Shown here: piece by piece, positions 1 through 11,600 of the stretch
Numbering within the stretch: the first letter of the stretch is position 1
Layout of the letters: the number at the start of each line of letters is the position of its first letter
NCBI GenBank assembly: GCA_002749535.1
Contig: MZZL01000387.1
Coordinates: 436,090 to 500,089, forward strand
Direction of reading: 5' to 3'
DNA: 64,000 nt
DNA from: Apophysomyces variabilis
Taxonomy: Eukaryota; Mucoromycota; Mucoromycetes; Mucorales; Mucoraceae
The notes under the pieces: generated by a model
Told to the model about the DNA's origin: nothing
Database searches by the model: none
Seen by the model: only the letters and a program-made list of their open reading frames with translations
Position numbers and translations under genes: made by a program

Positions 1-2639
1 CTTCCGAGTGATATCCATTTAAAATATGCACCAAAAGCCGAGGAAGCAAATATGCTTCTTAATAGCATAATGAAAGATACTGCCAACGATACCACCATCG
101 TCGTTGGATTCGACTGCGAATGGAATTACAACCAAAGAACGCGAATACCCGGAAAAGTAGCTGTCGTGCAGATTGCGTATAAAGACATTGTGTATATCAT
201 ACCAATACATGCATTACAGGGTGTTCCGACATCGCTGAAGACGTTACTCTAAAGCTCTCTGGTTTTGAAGTCTGGGCGAAACGTGGGAGGGGATCTCCAA
301 AAATTAAAGCGAGATTATGGTGTGAACTATTCTGGAGCACTAGAACTTGGCTCTTTCTGCAAAAGGAGAGGTACAATTAACAATGGAACGGCTAGTCTCT
401 CCAACATTTGTAAGGCTGTTCTCGGTGCTGGCCTCAACAAACAGAACACTGTCCGATTAAGCAACTGGGAATCTGCTCAGCTCACAGAGGCGCAACTTCA
501 TTATGCAGCATTAGATGCCTGGGCGTCTGCAGAAATATTTAATCGTTTGAAGCATATAAGTCCTATCGGCCAAATAATTCCTACACCTCAGCCTGGCATG
601 TTTGTCGGTTTTTACCCCAAGTCCTCCAGAGTATGTGTGGCATACGGCCAAGTAGCTGAAGCACACGACATCTTACATAAAGTTTCAGTTACTGCCGAAC
701 ATACCATTATGTGCATTAACAGAGTGGTCATACCGGGAGCAATTATTCCAGAGCACAAGATACCCTTGGCTGAACTTGGAGCACCCCCTTTCAATATAGT
801 TGTCAAGATATCACATTTGAAGTCTGCAGCACAACCTATGTGTGAGCTACAAGCAATTCCGCAAGCATCTTCGTTACCAGCTACAAGTTCGAGATACCCG
901 AATCAGACACTGTCAAACCGCTCTGGTCAGCGTAATGATACTGAAAATCCTAGGATTCTCAATGATATCTTTCATTTAATGGACATGATCAAGATACCAA
1001 AGCATCACGGGTTAGCAAAAGAGTTCTCCCGCCGATTTCGGGACGCATTGCTTGTTCCTGATCCAGAAGATCGGCAAAGAATAGAGGCATACCTTGAGAC
1101 ACAGAATACCAGTTGTGACTACGCAATATCTACTCGACCAGCCTGGGTTTTCCGTCGAGTAAAGCGCATGATCCCCCCCACAGAAGAATTATACCCTGTA
1201 GTTGAAAACCTTTTCCGAGAATATGGTCCACTTCGGTGTGCGAGGACAGGGCAACCACTTTTTGACGATGAGGCCCAAAGACAAGCAGCTCATGTGCTTA
1301 GAGCCATACGGCATGGGCAAGTATCAGATCCACCAGGTATAACGCTGTATTTTAAGATGGGGCAAGACAAAAACCGCTTGCCGTTATATAGATGTAGTAG
1401 GGGGACAAATTCATTGGAAGGAGATGGGCATCAAAACATCATCCGCAAGTTTGTCTCCTTTGGTGCTGGACCTCATCTGACCGATTGTGCACTTGCAGAT
1501 TATCGGCTGCGGCATAACATTGATGTAAGTTAATTAATAAATTTTCAGTCTAGGGAAACTATGCGCAAAAGCAGAATATTAATGGTTCTCCTAGGTTGGC
1601 AGCGTTAACAGATACAATCGTGTGCATAAAAGCCATTATGAGCCATGGCTTATCGAAAATATTCAGCGTTTACGCCATCGTCTGGGGCTCCATCATATTG
1701 GTCATATGCAAACAACCGATAGCTGCATTTATAGTCTGGATCTCAGAACAGGGCATGAAACCTTTGGCATCACGTCCTTTTCCCAAAAACTTGCGCAATC
1801 GTTTGGTATAGCCACTGCAAATATCTGCAGAGTTGAAAACGACGATGTTATCTTCAATGAAGAAAGTACATTATTTTCTAGGTGTATCAGTACATATATG
1901 GTGTTTGAAACTGGATCAACAAGCAATCCTCGTGGCCAGCTATATCACTACCTTGCAGCAAAACAGGGAACAGTATATGCAGTGATACCTGTACATACCT
2001 GCGAAGAATATCAAGTTTTTAAATCTATGCTTTCAGATATCCAAGCTTCAAGTAACCAGCTAGACTGGATAGTTTTTGCTCAAACCTGGAACAGAGATTA
2101 TGCCAATGGCATTAACATCTTTTATAAGACTCCAAAACATCTGAAGGCTCACTTTAGTGTTTTTAATGAAAGACAGATTGCAGTTAAAAGTATGGATCAG
2201 AGTATAGGAGTTTGCGAGACCATGCTGGAAGAGCTACAGTCCCCAGGTCGAGCACATGATATCTTACCAGTGCATACTCCATTACCAATATCTTTTGCGG
2301 ATAGTTCCACTAGTATCAATACTACGCCTTCAATTATACTAAATCCAGTCAATTTAACAAGTGCCACCCTACCAAGAACAAACCTACGGCCAATGCTTTT
2401 ACCCCAAAGTGCATCTGCTTTATCTGCTCGTTTGCCCCAAGAGGTCATGGTATTACCAGCTTCAAATATGCCCACTCTACGCACGATTTATCCACAAGCA
2501 GTCGTAAATGTGAATTATGAAAGAACACGATTCGATACCTGAGACTTGCTAAAAAAGTCTACAAGGGTTTGCAACAGATGTAGGAATTCTTCTTGCAAGG
2601 GCTCCTCTCAGAGGTTACGTTGTAGGATGTTTCAAAATT
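1..2639 (+). pseudogene. Transposase gene with RNase D/WRN-type 3'-5' exonuclease domain, two nonsense codons, 5' truncated
   Basis: The frame is open from base 1. It carries Exo I (GFDCEWN, about 106-126), Exo II (GRNVGGDLQKL, about 277-309) and Exo III (HYAALDAWASAEIF), giving a complete DEDDy set. A family-specific C-terminal region follows (LADYRLRHNID, ending at 1524), then a probable intron 1525-1594 (GTAAGT...CTAG) and an exon starting VGSVNRY. In-frame stops are TAA at 250-252, between Exo I and Exo II, and TGA at about 2540-2542. After the second stop the same frame continues into a Cys cluster (CNRCRNSSCKG) and ends near 2639. The element family is inferred from the two relatives in this window. 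The first stop could be removed by an intron I did not see, but reading resumes in the same frame, so point mutation is simpler. Confidence 0.75.
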
Positions 2640-2644
2640 AAGCA
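1..2644 (+). mobile_element. Diverged third copy of exonuclease-transposase DNA transposon (3' part, cut by window edge)
   Basis: This is a diverged relative of the two elements at 2849-6592 and 23339-27083. Its C-terminal coding half aligns with theirs over hundreds of codons, including the conserved GTNSLEG block, an intron at the same place and a terminal Cys cluster. Unlike them it has a 3'-5' exonuclease domain upstream of that half. The 5' end lies outside the window and no terminal inverted repeat could be placed after the last coding codon, so the right boundary is approximate. The A+T-rich 200 bp up to 2848 hold nothing recognised. Confidence 0.75.
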
Positions 2645-2848
2645 GCTACATCTATATCTACATCTAATTAGACTTTTATATATCATTATTATTACTCGTT
2701 TGTATAATCCATATTTAACTGGTCAAAAGAAAGCTTTTATCTGCCAAGTTTCCATCATAATTACTTATTAATATTAGAAATGGATAGTCTTATGAACGGC
2801 TGAGACTATATATAGGATTACATTATTGATAATTGTTTTACATAGTGT

Positions 2849-5800
2849 GGCTCTGGTAACATGCCTGGGGAGTCACTGATTTAATTTTGACACTTTTAGA
2901 AAAGATTCAGTGACTGCGAGCGCCGTATGGCACGAGCATGAACTTAAAGCAAAGTAGATACATTGTTGATTTGACTGAATATCAGAGTACTTATAAAAGC
3001 TGCAATTTGGCAATAATCTGTTAAAAGAAAGATAAAAATAGAAAAAAGTGTAATATATTATGGTAGATTTCTATATTGTTTGCAGCGACTTCTTAAGGAA
3101 AACCCTTTGCAAGAAGGATCTTTGCATATGCTGCATGTACGTGTTGACTTTTTAGGAACGTGTGTAGGACGAGTAATTACATAACTAATGGCTGAGCTTG
3201 ACAGGTTTGCTGTTTTTGGAGCAAGTCTTCTAGGAACTGGTAGATTAGGATTATGTATAACTGGACTCGCTGCAAGTTGGACTGCAGGTAAGGAGAGTGG
3301 GTGTGTGAATAAACTGTGTGCTGCAGAAACTGGAACGAGAGGTGAAGGAGTATGTGCTGGCAAAATAGTATGAGCGCGCCCAGGTGATTGTAGCTGTTGA
3401 CGCATAACTTCACATATGTCTCTGCTTAATTGAATACTGCTGGTTGCTGTTCTTCTTTCATTCCATATATTGAATTGCATCCTCAAGTGGTCAGGAGTCT
3501 TGTAGAATATATGTACACCATCAGCACTATCTCTGTTCCATGTTCGAGCAAGTTCTTTCCAATCCATATGATCTTGTGAGTTTTGGAAGTTGGCCATTAG
3601 GTTTCGGAAAAGACTGAATTCTTGTACAGTATGTACAGGAACTATTGCATAGATGGAATTTTGCTTCTTAGCAAGGTATGAGTATAGCTGTCCCTTTCGG
3701 TTGGCTGTCGATTTTCCAGAGATAATGAGATATGCACTGGTTTGCACTGAAAATCCCTCATCTAATTGCTGTACCGGATTGTCACTCTGATTATTGGCAA
3801 GAGTAATATTTAGTTCTTCTGCTATATCACTCGGGAAGAAAGTTATGCCAAATGTTTCATGGGGCGCATTCAATCTAAATCCATCCTGATATATTCCTGC
3901 TTGCTGAACGTTGTAAACATCCAGTCCAAGGTCTGCCCTTAGATCTTGAATTGTCTTAATCAACCATGGCTCGTAGTGGCCTTTATGTACACGGCCGTAT
4001 CTGTTGACAGTACCAACCTTAAAAAGGATTGATATCCACATGTCAATATGCCTGTATGTATTTCTAAATATATGATTTTCAACTTACATCTATATTGTGA
4101 CGTAGACGATAATCAGCAAGAACTGAGTCTGTCAAATGCGGCCCTGCACCAAAGGAAATAAACTTGCGGATAATATTTTGATGCACGCCTCCTTCTAAGG
4201 AATTAGTTCCACGGCTGCATCTATACAGTGGAAGATTGTTGTTATCCCGGCCAATGATAAAATAAAAGGAGAAGTTTGGCGGATCGGATACATGTCCAAG
4301 ATGTATAGCTTTCAATACGTTTTCAGCTTGTTTTTCTGCTTCATTGTCAAATAATGGAAGTCCCGTTTTTGCACACAGAAGAGGACCATACTCTCGGAAC
4401 AAATTCTCCACCACTGGGTATAATTCGTCAGCTGGAGGTACAACACGCCTGACCCTGCGAAATACCCACGAGGGTTTAGTGGACAACATGTAGTCCCAGC
4501 TAAGGTTCTTGGAATTAAGATATGCTTCCACCAACTGACGATCCTCTTGGTTGACTACAAAGATAGCATCGCGCAGGCGACGAAAGAATTCTTTTGCCAA
4601 GCCATGTCGTCTTGATATCTTAATCATATCCATCAGATGGAATACGTCTTTTAATATCCTAGGGTTTCCCCTGACAGATGGCTCGATTGATTCCTCCATT
4701 CTGTTACCGTCAGTCTCTTCCATAGGACGGCGAAGAGACGGTAAGACATCTTCCAAAAACTGTCTATCGCCTTGTACATTATCCGTAAAAAAAATTTCTG
4801 GGGCTTCATGCCCATATGCACTGTATGATTGAATCATCTGCCGGAAAGATGCTTTGAGGTGCGACGGTGATTTGGTGGGGACGAGCATCTGCATCCGGAT
4901 CTCTTCATATTCGTTGCATACAGTGTAAAGTGCAGTGAAGATAGGCGCACTTCCAATCTTTGCCATATGCTTAATGATCTTGAAGGAATGGTCGCCTTTC
5001 AGAATTTTTCCACCAATTTGCATCATTTGTTTATCAATCAATGGCCGTATTTCATCCATGATTCTAGTGTACACTTGACGCAAATACGCTGATGATGGAA
5101 CATAGCCGGCGTATCCTTGCATATCACTGAAACTGGAAAAATTGGCAGGTCGAGCATGGCACAAGAAATCACCAATTGTAGGTTGGCTTCTACGTAGCTT
5201 TAAAGCATTCAGATATTGCAGTTCAACTCTGTCATGGCGGAGCGTATGTAGCTCTTGTAGAGCATGGCGAAATCATTCAATTCCCATGCCTTTCTGAATG
5301 CAAGTCCGTAGCAAATCCCTAACTCTTTTTGATACTGCGCATCGATGCGTAAGATACGCTGGGAACTCGGCAGCTAAATGACCAGAAAGTTGCTTCATAA
5401 TACATTCGTTATAGGAAGCTAACGTTATACGGCAAGTGGAACTGCTGCACTGATAGCGTACGCCCATAATATAGAAACAGCTAGTTGTCAACATAGGCAA
5501 ATTAGTGTCAAAAGACCTTTCCTACACAATAATACATTTATACATACCTGTCTATATCCACCACACGACGTGCATAAGGATCACTATTATAAGACTTAAC
5601 ATATAATTTACTATTGCATGTCAGGCAGTTTAACTCCTCAACTAAGTGATGAGGCAACCAGAGAAAGACTCGAGGATAATAGAGTACAGCAGGATTGATA
5701 ATGTTACTTTTCATAGCAAAAAACGGTTCTGGCGGATTAACCCAGAAAGTACCATGGTTATATTCCTCTGGACATGTTCTCTGGCTTATTCGGGCTTGCA

Positions 5801-6592
5801 ATGAAATGAAATATTGCTGTAGTATTTCACCAGGAGCTTCTGTATAGCTCTGGTCATCATCAACAATATTCTCATCATCATAAGTTGACGACTCTTCGAA
5901 TATGTTGTTTCCAGAGAAGCTATCTTCATTGCCAAATTCTTCGATATTAGGGCTACTATGCTGCATGTCAAGGTTGTTGCCCATTGAAGAACCATGCTGG
6001 GTTTCAGATGCTATATCATGGACTTTATCCATATTCTCCATATCTGATCCCAATACCTCCATACTCTATTTGATGAGTTAATTTTCTAACCATGTAAGTT
6101 ATTAAGGGGTAGAACCTCTGTATCAAAGTGATTAGATTGAAATTCAGTGGCATTGCTATTCCCAGAATGGATTGAAGCATTAGATGACTCCGCTGTCTCA
6201 TTGATTACAGGTGAATAGAAGTTTAGTATCCTTTGGCTACCCGATGCCTGCTGGCACCTTTTTGCAGAATGTCCGGCATGATGATTTGGCTTGTTTCTTT
6301 GTCCTGATGGTCTTCCTCTTTTCATTTTAAAAAGCTTTCCTTTTTACAATATAGGTTTATGGAGAAGCAACTGTGAAGTATGGTACTTGTCTAACTAAGA
6401 TATCAAGATATACCAGGGCCCTCTTTCTTTTTATTTGTCTAGTTCACACCCAGATTACAGAGCTGCAGGGATTATATGCGAAAATTATTGGGTAAGTGGG
6501 AGGCTAAAACGATTATATTGAATGATTACTGGCTTTTCAGAGGATTATATTAATTTTTCATTGGACTGAAGTGTCCCCAGACACTTCAAGCT
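2849..6592 (-). mobile_element. DNA transposon copy A (left arm), minus strand
   Basis: Ends were set by comparison with copy B at 23339-27083, where similarity starts and stops. The ends form an imperfect terminal inverted repeat of about 28 bp. One begins GGCTCTGGTAACATGCCTGG, and the other (read inward) begins GGCTTGAAG or GAGCTTGAAG and then TGTCTGGGGACACT; the shared core is TG(T/C)CTGGGGA. It is 3744 bp, one base shorter than copy B. No clear target duplication was found; CACC follows the GCTTGAAG end in both copies, so the true end may lie a few bases further out. It carries a broken transposase gene. Confidence 0.8.
3058..6325 (-). pseudogene. Exonuclease-less transposase gene, copy A, inactivated by one nonsense codon
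   Basis: Exon structure mirrors copy B exactly: exons 6325-6116, 6065-5548, 5480-4088 and 4017-3058, with introns of 50, 67 and 70 nt. Relative to copy B a CGA arginine codon has become TGA (5275-5273) early in exon 3, upstream of the whole DDE region, so no full transposase can be made. The last exon translates identically in both copies, exon 3 differs at a handful of residues, and the 174-residue stretch covering exon 2 differs at about 12. The start is the first Met, before a KRGRPSG AT-hook-like motif. Confidence 0.8.
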
Positions 6593-7114
6593 CACCAATA
6601 TTGCTTTAGAAGATATGATCTAGATTATAGAACATGACATGTGAGGTATTAGAGTTCTTATTGCTGCTATCTGTAACTGCCAATAACTGCTTGCTATATG
6701 CTACTGTTGTAATAATGATGCTGGTTGCCTTAGCAATACTGCTAATTCTATTGATAAAGGTGTAGCGAGCTGAACAAATTACTCAATTTAATAGTGAAAA
6801 TCTTTTTGAGGTAAAAGAGATTGTTGTTTATTTGCCGCTAAGTTATTGTCTAATATTATTGTGCGGTGCTGGGTTTAGTTGTCAAAAAAAAAGAAATAAA
6901 AAACTAGAGTCACACAGATCGATAATCAACTAAGTGATAAAACTTCGGCAAAACTTCGTGATCGGATATCTCGTCAACCACGCAAGCTAGGACATCGAGA
7001 CCTTCACCATTCTGTGTCTTTCTACTGCCTCTTTCCTTTTTAATGTTCTTGCGTTCTAATAGTACAAGTGGTGGTTTCGCCTGCATCCGCTATACACCGT
7101 GTCAAACATGTGCT
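6593..7114. other. Spacer between copy A and tRNA-Glu, with a 465-bp left-arm-only segment
   Basis: The first 47 bp, starting AATATTGCTTTAG, also occur directly before the tRNA in the right arm. The following 465 bp, about 6639-7105, are absent from the right arm and are bounded by the pentamer ACATG on both sides. That fits either a small insertion with a 5-bp target duplication or a microhomology deletion on the right. No open frame, terminal inverted repeat or RNA gene was recognised in it. Confidence 0.6.
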
Positions 7115-7186
7115 TCCTCATTGGTCCAGTGGTTAGGATTCCTCGCTTTCACCGAGGCGGCCGGGGTTCGATTCCCCGATGGGGAA
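7115..7186 (+). tRNA. tRNA-Glu (anticodon UUC), left arm
   Basis: A 72-nt cloverleaf. The acceptor TCCTCAT pairs with ATGGGGA (one G-T pair) and is followed by discriminator A. The anticodon stem CCTCG/CGAGG encloses loop CTTTCAC with anticodon TTC, and the T arm is CGGGG-TTCGATT-CCCCG. Internal A and B boxes (TGGTCCAGTGG and GGTTCGATTCC) are present, and T-rich runs downstream could end Pol III transcription. An identical gene lies on the other strand at 23006-23077. Confidence 0.96.
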
Positions 7187-7567
7187 AATATTTTGATTTT
7201 TTACTTTCGCGCGAAAACAACCTATATTTTTGAATACATCGTCGTAAAGTGCTCTTCAAGAGGTATCTTTTGCTACAAGTCTCAGCAAAAACCGTTCACT
7301 TTTGGTCAAACGATCTCGGAATCTTGACTTGCGGCGATCTAAACTACCTGTTTTTTACTCAACTTGACAGCCATAATTTTAATTATTTTTATATCGCAAC
7401 ATCAACAACACCATAAGTGAAGTTTCGTCAGCAATCTCAGCAGCACCTGTTTCCCGGATCTCACGCTTTTACAACTACTTTGGCACTTTTTCACATTTCG
7501 AAATTTCGAAACAACTCACTTAGGAACAAAAAGTTTTTTTTTTTTTCTTTTTCGGAGCTCGAGCACG
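7187..7567. other. Leader between tRNA-Glu and the LINE reading frame
   Basis: About 380 bp shared with the right arm (22625-23005). It contains T-runs just after the tRNA and an A/T-rich stretch before the first zinc-finger codons. It probably includes the 5' end of the LINE, but without an empty site the boundary with host DNA cannot be placed. Confidence 0.5.
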
Positions 7568-8085
7568 ATGGATACTGGCCCTCGCGAGACATACGCATAC
7601 ATCGATTCGGTGTAGTATCAATGCCCCTTGTGTCCAGCAATCCATTTCACAAGCCGTGCCTTGGTGCTACACTGTACTAAATCACACAAATTCAAATTGA
7701 CAGTTATTTGGCGATGCTATGACTGCACAGACACTTTCCGTTCCCGTGACAAGTTTGTAAAACACAAGTGTATACAAACTTATATTGAAGATCAACATAT
7801 ACGCGTCCCACCCAACGTTGGCCCAGGACCGGATGGCTGCACTATTGATGATTACAACTTTACAAGCAGGACAAAACAATTCATTTGTCCACAATGCAAC
7901 TCACAGTACGTCGACATTGGTGCGTTACAACGCCACTATCACCAATCCCATAAGCGACACTTGCGCCCAATTTGGCAATGTCCCACTGCTTGTGGATATG
8001 CAACCATTGATCGTCATACTGTTGCCCAGCATTGTAAATATGAATGCGACAATACCTCTGAGCTGTCAGATCTTGAAGGATCAAA

Positions 8086-8621
8086 TGAAGAATTAGTAAG
8101 AGAAAACGGCAGTAAATACTTTGAGACTCTTGGCGGAGGTTTATTCAAAAGTCAATGGATATCTTGATTACAATTGTCTACCAGCAGTATTTATACCCTT
8201 TGCATGCTTAGTTAAATGTCTTAGTAATCAGAAGATGCGTAAGCACTGACTGTTCATGGTAGATTGATGACAATGAATGATTATTCATCTTTTGTCAGAG
8301 AAGCTGTCATATAGCTGAGTCTGAATAGCGGTCATCTAATGCATGAATCAGGGACGCTTATTAATCACTGTGTCTATTGCTAAGATCGTCGTCATCGTAA
8401 TTGTCTTGTCGCACAATCATGAGATAGGATATGCCGGGGTACCTTAAGATCATAGCAGAGTGTCCTAGTATCTCAGATTATAACAATCCTTAAGTAGATG
8501 TCTGGCTGATGCAGGTTCTTATCTGTGGATGTAGTGCCGATGGTATGATAAACTCATATAAAGATCGTTTAGACTTAGTGGAAGAAGTATGTATGATACT
8601 TATGTTATGTCAAATATGACA
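8086..8621 (-). repeat. 3' LTR of the Ty3 element
   Basis: 536 bp, matching 13694-14229 without a difference seen by eye. It is 3' relative to the minus-strand coding direction. TATAAATA lies at 8195-8188 on the minus strand. The inner edge abuts a purine-rich tract. Confidence 0.93.
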
Positions 8622-8623
8622 TT

Positions 8624-8633
8624 ACCCCCCTCC
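8624..8633 (-). other. Polypurine tract of the Ty3 element
   Basis: On the minus strand GGAGGGGGGT lies two bases before the 3' LTR, the expected place for the plus-strand primer of an LTR retrotransposon. Confidence 0.75.
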
Positions 8634-8657
8634 AGGTTGAAAACCAGTGTGAACAAC

Positions 8658-11600
8658 TTAGTTCTTTCGTAAACGTTTGTTGTGAGGATGAGGTGTTGCA
8701 GGTTGAGTGTGTGAAAGTGGTTTTGAATTCACTGAAGCAGTAGCATTATCAGCTATACTAGTATTCTTACGCTTAGACCTAGTGTTGATGTTAGCTTTGC
8801 TGTGAGACTCATTTGCTGTGTTGACTTCATAGGTATTTTCTGTTTTTTTTCTAGTCGTGTCCAGTATTGATCAATGAATGCTAGGTCAGTGAATTTGTCA
8901 GGTGTTAGCCAGCTANACTGTGAGACTCATTTGCTGCGTTGACTTCATAGGTATTTTCTGTTTTTTCTCCTAGTCGTGTCCAGTATTGATCAATGAATGC
9001 TGGGTCAGTGAATTTGTCAGGTGTTAGCCAGCTATCATCGTCTTTGCTATAACCTTTCCAGCGTACTAAATATTCACGTTTTCCTGGTGTACCTTTATGA
9101 CCGATAATGGCTTGAACTTCATAGAGTTCATCAGCGGGTACAATATCGTCTTGAGAAATGAGTTTGAGTTCTGACGGTGTGTAGTCGCGAGCCATGAGAG
9201 TGCCGGTTTCATCTTGGAGGACATATGAGCCTCCTTGTGTGCGGCGTAAAACGGTGTAAGGTCCTTCATAAGCAGGAGCGAGTTTTCCAGAGCGCGTGGG
9301 ATTTTTTACCATTACGTGACTTCCTTCAGGTATATCAATTAAAACGTGTTTGGTGTCAAACTTTTTCTTTTCCGTTTGATTATGCAGCTCTGTTCTTTCT
9401 TTTAATGCGGGGAAAACGATGTCAGCCATGTGTTCAATTCGTTGAATGAGCTCGTCATAAGTTAACGGTTTTGATGGTGTCGTTTTGTCATCGCGGTAGT
9501 CCTTGAAGTCATTCAGTTTGCGTGCGAACATAAGCGAGAAGGGTGGAGTGTTCAGGCGTTTGGAGACTCTGTTATTCAGTGCTAACTGAACACTAGGTAC
9601 ATAATAGTCCCAATCCTTTCCAGCACCTTGTACTTTTTTACGTATGACTTGAACGGCAGACTGTACCCAACGCTCAGCTAGACCATTTGCACGAGGGTGA
9701 TAGGGTGTGATGAGGCGATGGTCAATACCGGTACTTTCGGTGAATTTCCGCATGAAGGTATTTTTGAACTCAGTACCATTGTCAGACTGAATGATACGCG
9801 GTAGTCCAAAGTCGCAAAAAACTTGAACGAATATTTTAACAAGAGTATCTGATTGTTTGTTTGGTAGAGCACGTAGTATACAGAAGCGAGTGCATACGTC
9901 AACCATGATTAATAGGTAATGGTTACCAGAATCAGATGTTTTGAATGGACCAGCCAGGTCTACAGCCCAATGGTCACCAGGGAGGTAGGCGTAGATGGGA
10001 CGAAGAGGATGATAACCTTTGCGTGCAATATTGAACTTTTGACAATCGTGACATGATTTGACATACTCAACAGCATCGTGGAGCATGTTACTCCAATGAA
10101 TACCGTCAGCGTGCAGATGTCGGACGATATGCTCGGCGCCTTCATGGCCACCAAACAGATGTGCTTGTTCTAATAATGCTTTGCGTTCGTCGTCGGGAGG
10201 TGTCATCATATCTTGTTTTACGTTTTTTGCAATTCTGAAAACACGTTGATTTGGGTCTTTGGAGTCATATTCCGGTGCATCCGTTTTGGGGTTAGTAGTG
10301 TCAGATGGTTTATATGCCATGTTACCCCCCTCCAGCGTGTTTTCTGGGGAAAACAAGCGTGAAAGGTGATCCGGGAGAATGTTATCAAGACCAGGTAAAT
10401 GCACGACAGTGAACGTGTAATCAAGAAGGGTGTCGAGCCAGTTAATCATCATGGGATTGGCTATTTTCTGTGTGTGGATGTAGGTTAAGGCCTTATGATC
10501 CGTATACAGGATAAAGGGGTTGCCCCAAAGGTATTTGTGGAATTTGTGCAAGGCGAAGACAATGGCGAGCAGTTCCCGTTTGGTTGTGCTGTAGTTGCGT
10601 TCTGATTTGGTAAGCGAACGTGCCATGAATCCAATGTGGCAGACCTTGTTATCAAGCATCTGGTAAAGGACAGCACCGATTCCATGATTGGAGGCATCCG
10701 TAGCAACGTAGAAAGGCTTTGAGAGGTCTGGGTAATGCAGCAGTGGATTTGTAAGAAGAATTTGTTTAAGCAGGTTAAAGTTTTTGGTGTGCATAGGGGT
10801 CCAGAGATCGCCCAGAAGATTGGCATTACGTAGAGCGTCTAGAGGTGCAGTAATATGCGACACCTTAGGTATATGCTCACGGAAATAGTTGATAACACCC
10901 AGAAAGCTTTGGATGTCTTTTCCGGTGGTAGGCAAAGGCCAGTCTTGTACGTTGGTAAGTTTTCTTTTATCCAGAGAAATGCCAGCAGCAGAGATGGAGA
11001 ATCCCAATAAAAAGACAGATTTTTGTGCGAAGTGACATTTAAGTGGGTTTAGGATGAGATTGACGTCGGTGAGTTTTTGCATGACAGTCTGCACATGTAC
11101 GAGGTGATCAGACATGGTAGCAGAGTGTATAACAACGTCGTCCACAAACGTTTGCACATATGGCATGTCTTGGAAGATAAGGGACATAACACGCTGAAAT
11201 TTGGCAGATAGAGGTTTAAGACCGAAGGGACATCCTTGAAACATATATTGTAAACCGTTATGAGTGAAGGCTGTTTTATGTTGGTCATCCTCATGGATTT
11301 TGAAGCGGTGGAATGCGCTTTTCAGATCGAGTGTGGTAAACACAGTAGATCCTTTAAGCGAATGGAAGATGTCACGAATCAAAGGCAAAGGATATTTGTC
11401 GTCAGGTAGAAGGCGGTTGATATGACGTGGATCGAGACACGGTCTTTTGCCAGTTTTGTTACCATGAACATCCTTTTTGTCTGCCAGCGTCAATGGACTA
11501 TTCCATGAAGTATTGACAGGTGCGCGTACAATTGTACCATCAGCTAACCAAGTGGCAACGGCTTCATCAATGACAGGTTGTAGTTTGAATGGAATGGGGT

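Noticed and set aside
7417..7680. An 87-codon frame overlapping the start of the LINE zinc-finger region
   Set aside because: It overlaps the zinc-finger frame in another phase, has no known motif and recurs in the right arm only because the DNA is duplicated.
8608..8622. Palindrome TGTCA-N5-TGACA as a regulatory operator
   Set aside because: It is the tip of the Ty3 LTR and is explained by the element end.
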